This document shows, in pieces, positions 40,464-50,715 of a DNA stretch of 64,000 bases. The stretch comes from Paulinella micropora (taxonomy: Eukaryota; Cercozoa; Imbricatea; Euglyphida), in NCBI GenBank assembly GCA_009731375.1, contig BJOX01000293.1:458932-522931 (forward strand), written 5' to 3'. Each line of letters starts with the position of its first letter. Position 1 is the first letter of the stretch. The position numbers and the translations under genes were made by a program. Below the pieces are notes generated by a model. It saw nothing but the letters and a program-made list of their open reading frames with translations, was not told the origin of the DNA and ran no database searches.

Positions 40464-41688
40464 CGCAAACACTGTCACACTTTAATTTTTTTATATTTAT
40501 TTTGGTAATATTAATATGATTCGGTACAACTTGATACAATGAGAACTGAGCGGGCCGACAGTATTCTCTCCCAAATCCGTCACGTAGTACGGTTGCATGG
40601 AAATATTAGTTACTACTACTGTGAAAGTCAAGTTACCACTGTCAACCTATTACCTAACACTTACTTAATTTACTTTGTTCAGGGGGAGGCACGGTGTTGG
40701 AACTAATAATCTTAATTAATAATTAAGGACCGGCCGCCGTATCAGAGTATTACTGGGTACATTCAAGTGTCAAACTCAAATATCGAATTTGAATTAAGAG
40801 CCAGATTTCAGATTAGTGACCAGATTTCAGATTAGTGGCCAGAATTCAAATCAATGCAATTCAACTGCTATATCCGTCCGCAAAATCCACATGATTTTTG
40901 CGGAATGTTACCGTTAATTTGAATTCTGGCCACTAATCTGAAATCTGGTCACTAATCTGAAATCTGGTCACTAATCTGAAATCTGGCTCTTGATTCAAAT
41001 TCGATGGTTGAGTTTGACACTTGAATGTATCCAGTAATAACGGTGTCGGTAGAGCGGGCCTCAGTAAGTTAAATAATTATGATCCGGCCAGTCAAGTTAC
41101 GTGGCGATTCTGTTGGCGCGGCCTTTCTTATTAAAGCTGTAGTACTGCTGATAGAGTGTTGTAGCTATCATAGATTATTATATTATTAAAGCTGATAGTA
41201 CTGCTGATAGAGTGTAGTAGTCTAACAGAAACTCGATAGGCGTAATAATAACTTTTCATCATTTTTATGTAATACCGTATGATACTACTCTTCCACAGGC
41301 CGAAGGATTATCTTTAATTAATATGTCACATTCAGTACCTAATCTCTAAAGTAATCAGGGGGACTGTTAGGTAATAGTTCATATACCAACAAGTGTTACA
41401 TATATTTAGCCGGGTTATGCGGCTGGATCCCAGAAAGGAATAATTGATACTAATCTACTTGTGTGGACTGAGTGGGTATATCTGCCCCACATAGTGGGTC
41501 CAGTTATTATTCCGTTCTTCATTCAAGTGACCGAGCATTCATTATATTCTCCGTTTCAGTATGATTATTGTATTGTCATTAAAGTCTATCTTCGGTACTA
41601 GGTACTATACCTACTTTCCCGTATCAGCCTGCGGAATCTCCTTCTTTTATGCTTCCATTTGAGCTCTACGAAAGCAAGCGTTCTTCAA
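40464..41688. other. Spacer with a foldback element
   Basis: Upstream flank of gypsy copy 2. Holds the foldback at 40748-41039 and a diverged direct repeat (about 41134-41210, AAGCTG-TAGTACTGCTGATAGAG twice). No gene seen. Confidence 0.5.
40748..41039. repeat. Foldback/MITE-like element with tandem repeats in its arms
   Basis: Arms of about 100-125 bp (from 40748 and up to 41039) are inverted copies. Each contains a 19-bp unit (ACCAGATTTCAGATTAGTG), two copies in the left arm and three in the right. The loop has its own small hairpin (CCGCAAAAT...ATTTTTGCGG). No ORF. Confidence 0.85.
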
Positions 41689-41807
41689 TTATGGAAAGTC
41701 GTTCAGTGGAAAAAATGCCACTGTGGCGGCCGAGGCACTGGAGAGAAGAGAAAGAGCCCCGTCGGAATAGACCGTGATGCTATGAACGGTCTGCACTTTC
41801 AGAGATC
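41689..41807 (-). CDS. Possible terminal exon of a minus-strand gene
   Basis: Acceptor GATGCAG before 41807, then a frame encoding SLKVQTVHSITVYSDGALS and ending with TAA at 41689-41691. The text looks like real protein. An internal GTGCAG could also act as acceptor and would fit the phase of the last PRPP synthetase-like exon. It could otherwise belong to the membrane-protein gene. Confidence 0.35.
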
Positions 41808-42042
41808 CTGCATCCACACAAAGAAAATCATAAGTTTACACTGGTATTCAAGGGTGACAACGTTGCAGATACAGAGCGCTATAGGTGCGACGTAATTTCT
41901 CATCTTGATGTGATGCTCTGATCTTGAACAAAAGACGGCGTAAATATTACGCAAAAGAGCTGAGAACAGAATCTGGTAGCAGTCATGATTTTCGATTGTT
42001 TTATAGGATTATGGGCTAGATAGACTAGGTAGAATAGATAAA

Positions 42043-42408
42043 CTAGAAAAACCAGAGATAGACTAGATAGACAAGCGCGACCTGCAGCAAAGCCACAGAC
42101 AGGTCCAGAACCTCAAATACATCGTCCTGCACGCAAAACACACAGAAAACACAAGCACATACATACATACATACATACATACATACATACATACACACAT
42201 ACATAGTCCTGCACGCAAAAACACACAGAAAACACAAGCACATACATACATACATACATACATACATACATACATACATACATAGTCCTGCACGCAAAAC
42301 ACACAGAAAACACAAGCACATACATACATACATACATACATACATACATACATACATAGTCCTGCACGCAAAACACACAGAAAACACACGCACATACATA
42401 CATACATC

Positions 42409-42440
<32 letters not shown>

Positions 42441-42743
42441 CATACATATATACATACATACATACATACATACATACATACATACATACATACATACATA
42501 CATACGTAGATATACATGCAGACACACGCGCAAACTGCATATGTGAATGCAGGTAACAAAAAATTAGCAAGATACCAACGTCGATTTGCATCGTACATTA
42601 ACGCTATCAAGAAGCATCGCAAATCGCAGCAAAGTAACAAAATCAAAACATGTTGCGACACAAGAGAATATGCTGCGTGCAAGCCTGTCTAGGCATACGC
42701 CAACAAAAACACTCAAATCTACGGATGGACAGAGCGAGAGAGC

Positions 42744-42782
<39 letters not shown>

Positions 42783-42850
42783 TGTGTGTGTGAGAGAGAG
42801 AGAGAGGAGAGAGAGGGGATATATATATACATATATATATACAGACATAC

Positions 42851-42899
<49 letters not shown>

Positions 42900-42900
42900 G

Positions 42901-42998
<98 letters not shown>

Positions 42999-43391
42999 GC
43001 GGCAGAGTTGCCTTGGGCAGCAGTTTGGTCATGTTGGGCACCGAGTTGGTCACGTAGATCTGCGTACACCACAGTCATACACGCTTGTTCTGTACTATCC
43101 AAAATATTTTGCCTGGGGTGGCTCTCGCACCCACCGACCTATCTATCCATCCATCTATCTAAACCCATCCATCCATCCATCCATCCATCCATCCATCCAT
43201 CCATCTATCTATACCCATCCATCCATCCAGCCACCCATCCATTCATCCATTCATCCCTCCATCCATCCATCCATCCCTTCCTCCCTCCCTCCCTCCCTCC
43301 GTCCGTCCGTCCGTCCGTCGGTCCGTCCGTCCATCCGTCCATCCGTCCATCCATCCATCCATCCATCCATCTATCTTATCTATCTTATCTG

Positions 43392-43460
<69 letters not shown>

Positions 43461-43588
43461 GCCACTCCCACTTGCTCTCTTATGGCGTTCTCTCCTCTTG
43501 TTTTGGCTGTGGCCTTTCCTTGTCTTGTGCTTGGTTACCTTTTGAAAGATAGACCGCTTGCCTCCTAGAAAGTGTGGAGAAAAAAAAA

Positions 43589-43632
<44 letters not shown>

Positions 43633-44436
43633 ACAGAGAAAGGAGGAGTTAAGTAAAGTGTGCGTGTGTGTGTGTGTGTGTTTGTGTGTGGAAGAGGAAG
43701 CAAAAGAGCGCAGGTTAGAGAAAGAAGACAATTGAGTTGAAAAATTGGCAAAGGGAGGGACCTAGCAGACAGCCGCACGCGCAGCCATGTGCTTGCGCTG
43801 CATGCGTGCGGGTTCCGTGTGATTTGTGTGTTTTGTTTGTTTTGTGTGCTGTCTGTTGTTTGTATTCTGTGTGTTCTGTGTGTGTTCTGTATAGTGTGAT
43901 TGGGGGAACAGGGAAGAGATGCGCGCGCTAAACCTTTAGCAAACTCTTTCCATGCCTGCACAAAGACACATACCACGCACACATGCCTACGCAAAAAAAG
44001 ACATAGAAAGGCTAAGAGAACGATCAGAACAGAGTGAAGTATTGAAAAAAATCAATTATATATTGTAAATGTATGTATGCATATATGCCTGGGTGGCACC
44101 TCGGCCGGGAAGAGCGCGTGCGCGCAGAAGACGCTGACGCTCTTGGCGCCCTGCACACACACCGCACCGTCAAAAGAGGCCGGGGCNNNNNNNNNNNNNN
44201 NNNNNNNNNNNNNNNNNNNNNNNNNNNNNNNNNNNNNNNNNNNNNNNNNNNNNNNNNNNNNNNNNNNNNNNNNNNNNNNNNNNNNNNNNNNNNNNNNNNN
44301 NNNNNNNNNNNNNNNNNNNNNNNNNNNNNNNNNNNNNNNNNNNNNNNNNNNNNNNNNNNNNNNNNNNNNNNNNNNNNNNNNNNNNNNNNNNNNNAACCAA
44401 AAGGTGTGTGTGTGTGTGTGTGTGTGCATGTGTGTC

Positions 44437-44503
<67 letters not shown>

Positions 44504-44717
44504 TGAGTGACTGAGTGACTGAGTGATATAAATGTATATATTAGCATATATATGTGTTGGCAAACACAAGGCCGGCGGCAGGGCGCTACAAGCAGGACGG
44601 ACCTTGGACAGCATGGCCTGGCCGCACTCGAACAAAGTGCTGCACAACAGCCAGACCAGCAAGAGAGAGGACTTGAATGGCGCAGGAGGGCAACGCGGAG
44701 GAGGGGAGAGAGATAGG

Positions 44718-44803
<86 letters not shown>

Positions 44804-45020
44804 AGAGAGAGGCAGAGAGAGAGAGACAGAGAGAGACAGAGAGAGAGAGAGAAAGAGAAAGAGAGAGAAAGAGAGAGAGAGATGGACAAGAGAGACGAAC
44901 AATATTATATACATATATATATATACATACATATATATATATACATACATACATACATACATACATACATACATAAATACATACATACATACATACATAT
45001 ATATATATATGTATATATAT

Positions 45021-45065
<45 letters not shown>

Positions 45066-45280
45066 GAGAGAGAGAGAGAGAGAGAGAAAGAAACAGCTGG
45101 GTATAGCGAGGGCTGTAGGCAGTGTGATGGTTTGGTGGGCAGACAGGGCTTGGTGCTGACCCGCCAGTGCGCACCAGGTCGTCGATGATGATGCAGTGCT
45201 TGCCCTCGGGGTCGCCTGACCGTTCGTGAACATGTTTCTTGTGTGTTAGTTGTTTGTGTTTTGTGTTTTCTGTGAGTTTT

Positions 45281-45315
<35 letters not shown>

Positions 45316-46933
45316 ATTGAGTCGATACCATCGCTCACTCTCACCACGCGGCCCAAGTCGCTGATACAGATGAAAACACAACATATGAGTCATTATACTA
45401 TAACCCCACAACCCCAATTCTTAGATGGAGAACAAGCAACGCGAGGGGCAGACGGGAGGCAGCAAGAAGAAAGGGAAATGACGTAAATGGTAAAGGGAAA
45501 TGGCAGAAAGGATCAAGGAAAATGGCAGAAAGGATAGAGGAAAAAAGAAAAAATGATAAAGGGAGTGGCAGAAAGGATAAAGGAAATGGAAGAAAGGATG
45601 AAGGCAAATGGCAGAAAGGATAATTGGAAACGGCAGAAAGGATAAAGGACAATCTTAAAAAGGATACAAGGAAATGACCCGATCCTCATCTTGGCGCAGG
45701 TCTAGTGCGCAAGCGTACGCACACACAGCACACACAGCACACACACAGACAGACACACAGACACATATAAATACATACATACATACATACATACATACAT
45801 ACATACATACATACATACATACATGCATACATACATATACACATACATACATACATACATACATACATGTGTAGAAGAAGCGTGAGAAGTGGCTTGCTGG
45901 CTAGCACGAGGAGACGGGCAGACATGACATTATGATATGATATGATATGATATGATCTATGATATGATCTATGATATGATATATGATATGATCTATGATA
46001 TGATCTATGATATGATCTATGATATGATCTATGATATATGATCTATGATATATGATAAATGATATGATATGATATGATATGATATGATTTGATGATATAT
46101 GATATATGATATATGATATATGATACATGATACATGATACATGATACATGATACATGATACACGATACATGATACATGATATATGATATATGATATATGA
46201 TATATGATATATGATATATGATATATGATATATGATATATGATATATATGATGTATGATATATGATATATGATATATGATATATGATATATGATATATAA
46301 TATATGATATATGATATATGATATATGATATATGATATGATATATGATATGATATATCATATATCATATATGATATGATATGTGATATATGATATATGAT
46401 ATATGATATATGATATATGATTTATGATGATATATGATATATGATATATGATATATGATATATGAGATATGAGATATGAGGTGATATGATATGATATGAT
46501 ATGATATCATATCAATGATATGATATGATATGATATGATGTGATGTGATGTGATGTGATGTGATATGATGTGATATGATATGATATGATATGATATGATT
46601 TGATATGATATGATATGATATGATATGATATGATATGATATGATACATGATATGATATATGAAATGATATGATATGATATGATATGATATGATGTGATGT
46701 GATGTGATGTGGTGTGATGTGATGTGATATGATATGATATACGTTATGAGAGAGAGAAAGAGACCACTGGGTTGGGGTAGTCGGGGAACATCTTGCCTGC
46801 AGTAATAACACACCAACCAACCAATCAACCAACCAATTGTTTGGTTTGTTTGGTTTGTTGGTGCGTACCGTATCGCTTCTTGGCGCCGTCGTCGGGGAAG
46901 GCCACACAGTCAATATCTGGACGCACAACAACG

Positions 46934-46978
<45 letters not shown>

Positions 46979-49088
46979 GACACACACACACACACACACA
47001 ACACACACACACACACACAGGGTGCAAGAGCCACCGAAACGAGAATTTACAGGAGCAATCTGGAGAGGAAGAGGGCGGAGGACTTGTGTCGGGGAGAAGG
47101 CGTTTGAGCAAGGGGATGGTGGTGTGCAGGTCCGCCACGCAAGACTGGTTCCTGAAGAAGAAGCACACACACACACACACCTGCCCCTTGCACCACACAC
47201 ACACACACACACACACACAGACATAGTCATATACGCACGCAAACACACAAATACACACACACACACACACACACAAACGCACACAAACGCACACGCACAC
47301 TTATAAACAAACAAATACGCACACATACACTCACACACATGCACATACACGCCCCCCCCCCCCCCCCCCCCCCCCCCCCCNNNNNNNNNNNNNNNNNNNN
47401 NNNNNNNNNNNNNNNNNNNNNNNNNNNNNNNNNNNNNNNNNNNNNNNNNNNNNNNNNNNNNNNNNNNNNNNNNNNNNNNNNNNNNNNNNNNNNNNNNNNN
47501 NNNNNNNNNNNNNNNNNNNNNNNNNNNNNNNNNNNNNNNNNNNNNNNNNNNNNNNNNNNNNNNNNNNNNNNNNNNNNNNNNNNNNNNNNNNNNNNNNNNN
47601 NNNNNNNNNNNNNNNNNNNNNNNNNNNNNNNNNNNNNNNNNNNNNNNNNNNNNNNNNNNNNNNNNNNNNNNNNNNNNNNNNNNNNNNNNNNNNNNNNNNN
47701 NNNNNNNNNNNNNNNNNNNNNNNNNNNNNNNNNNNNNNNNNNNNNNNNNNNNNNNNNNNNNNNNNNNNNNNNNNNNNNNNNNNNNNNNNNNNNNNNNNNN
47801 NNNNNNNNNNNNNNNNNNNNNNNNNNNNNNNNNNNNNNNNNNNNNNNNNNNNNNNNNNNNNNNNNNNNNNNNNNNNNNNNNNNNNNNNNNNNNNNNNNNN
47901 NNNNNNNNNNNNNNNNNNNNNNNNNNNNNNNNNNNNNNNNNNNNNNNNNNNNNNNNNNNNNNNNNNNNNNNNNNNNNNNNNNNNNNNNNNNNNNNNNNNN
48001 NNNNNNNNNNNNNNNNNNNNNNNNNNNNNNNNNNNNNNNNNNNNNNNNNNNNNNNNNNNNNNNNNNNNNNNNNNNNNNNNNNCACCCCCCCCCCCCCCCC
48101 CCCCCTCTTTCTCTCTGGATCTCTCTATATTTCTATATCTATGGACGAGGAGAAAGAGAAGAGAGAGAGAGAGGATGGTAGGTTACCAGTAGAAGCGGTT
48201 CTGCAGTGTGTGGAGGTCATAGACCTGCGCCACGCCGCACAGCGCCCACACACAGAGCATACAGGTCTATTCTTAAATGCCCCGACACCCGGTTGTTTAG
48301 ATGGTGGAGAAGAAGCCGCAGCCACCACGGCACAAAGGCCGCAGCTTGTACAGCATAGCACAGCATAGCACAGCATAGCACAGCATAGCACAGCATAGCA
48401 CAGCGTATGTATGTATGTATGCAATAATGTATGTATGTGTGTATGTATGGACTGACCATGAGGCGTATCGGACCGCTGCAGCTAGGCAGACTACATACAT
48501 ACATACGTATATACATACATACAGTGAGAGGATGGAGAGGAGAGAGGATGGAGAGGATGAGGATGGCGAGAAGAGAGGATGGAGAGGAGGGAGGATAGAG
48601 AGGAGAAGAGAGAGGATAGAGAGGAGAGGAAAGAGGATATAGAGGAGAGGAGAGAGGTTGGAGAGGAGAGGAGGGAGGATAGAGAAGAGAGGAGAGAGGA
48701 TAGAGAGGAGAGGAGAGAGGACGGAGAGGAGAGGAGGGAGGATGGAGAGGAGAGGAGGGAGGATGGAGAGGAGAAGAGGGAGGAGAGAGAATGGAGAGGA
48801 GAAAGGATGGAGAGGGAAGAGGATGGAGACGAGAGAGGATGGAGAGGAGGGAGATTGGAGAGAAGGGAAGATAGAGAGGAGGGAGGATGGAGAAAAGGAA
48901 GAGGAAGGATGGAGAGAGGAGAGGAGAGGAGAGAGACAGAGAGGAGTGACCCGCAGAAGAGCTACGCCGTGGTGCTGGCCACGAGAGAGGATAGAGAGGA
49001 GAGAGGAGGGAGTATGGAGAGGAGTGAAAAGTGACCCACAGAAGAGCTGCGCTGTGGTGCTGGCCGTGGCAATCACACCCTCCTGCAG

Positions 49089-49154
<66 letters not shown>

Positions 49155-49221
49155 GTATGTGTGTGTGGTGCTGGCTGTGGCGATCACGCCCTCCTGCAGC
49201 ATATAACACACAGCACAGCAC

Positions 49222-49281
<60 letters not shown>

Positions 49282-49364
49282 ACCCCCATCTGTCACCCTG
49301 TAGTATTTTTCTTTGCCACGCTGTTTCCTTCCTGCCTGTGTGTGTCTGTCTTTGCCTGTGTGTG

Positions 49365-49395
<31 letters not shown>

Positions 49396-49703
49396 TTCCG
49401 TGTCTGTGCGTACCTTGTCCACTCGCTCCATCGTGGCCACTGGCCACAAAAACACAAACATAAACAACACGTGCCCATAGATCAAAAACACAAACACATA
49501 CACAACACATGCCCATAGATTCAAAACGCACACATACAACACGTGCCCTTAGCCAGACAGAAACAAGCAGCCACCAGACAAGAGCAGACAAACGCCACAA
49601 AATTCAACAAAGCGGTAGCAAGCAGTACACAGCAGCAACAAGAAGCGCTAGCAGCAGCAACAACAGCAGCGTTCGGGACTGCAAGCACGAGATCTTAGAT
49701 AGG

Positions 49704-49748
<45 letters not shown>

Positions 49749-50627
49749 TGATAGCCTATGTATTACCTGGGTAGAACGGGAGAAAAACGGTCAAGGACTT
49801 GATGAAGCTCTGGAGCAAAACAATCTGCAAGTAAGCGAGAAAAAGGCAGAGAACAACAGAGCCAAAAGAAGAAATTGTGTGTGTGTGTGTGCGTGTGTTT
49901 GGGGGGGGGGGGGGGGGGGGNNNNNNNNNNNNNNNNNNNNNNNNNNNNNNNNNNNNNNNNNNNNNNNNNNNNNNNNNNNNNNNNNNNNNNNNNNNNNNNN
50001 NNNNNNNNNNNNNNNNNNNNNNNNNNNNNNNNNNNNNNNNNNNNNNNNNNNNNNNNNNNNNNNNNNNNNNNNNNNNNNNNNNNNNNNNNNNNNNNNNNNN
50101 NNNNNNNNNNNNNNNNNNNNNNNNNNNNNNNNNNNNNNNNNNNNNNNNNNNNNNNNNNNNNNGGGAGAAGGAGGGAGGTAGAGGAGGGGGGGTAGAGGAT
50201 GGAGAGAGAGGAGGCTGGTCAAAGGGATGGTGCAGCACGCTGGCTGGTGAGGCAATTGACCAAGCTGGTGGGCCAATTGACCAAGCTGGTGGGCCACTGG
50301 GCCACCGACTGTGTGGGCAGGCAGGCAGGCAGCAGGCAGGCAGGCAGGTAGGTAGGTATGTAGGTATGTAGATAGGTGGGTAGATACGTAGGTGGGTAGG
50401 TAGGTAGGTAGGTAGGTAGGTAGGTAGGTAGGTAGATAGGTAGGTAGTTTGAGAGTGGGGACCATGGCATGGAACTGCTGGAGCGTTACGTCGTTGTTGT
50501 CAAAGGAACAGAGCAGCAGAATATGCCGGCCTGAGCAGCCAAGTAGCCAAGAGCAGCCAAGTAGCCAAGAAGAAGTAAGCAGCAAACAAGCCACAACAGT
50601 CCAGAACGAGCAACACAGCTCTTCCTT

Positions 50628-50715
<88 letters not shown>

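Noticed and set aside
46029-47300. ORFs of repeated Ile/Ser/Tyr/His
   Set aside because: Products of the GATAT satellite on the minus strand.
48217-49542. Long minus-strand ORFs (330-441 codons) rich in Ser, Leu and Pro
   Set aside because: They follow the purine-rich minisatellite; only the short exon pieces inside match PRPP synthetases.
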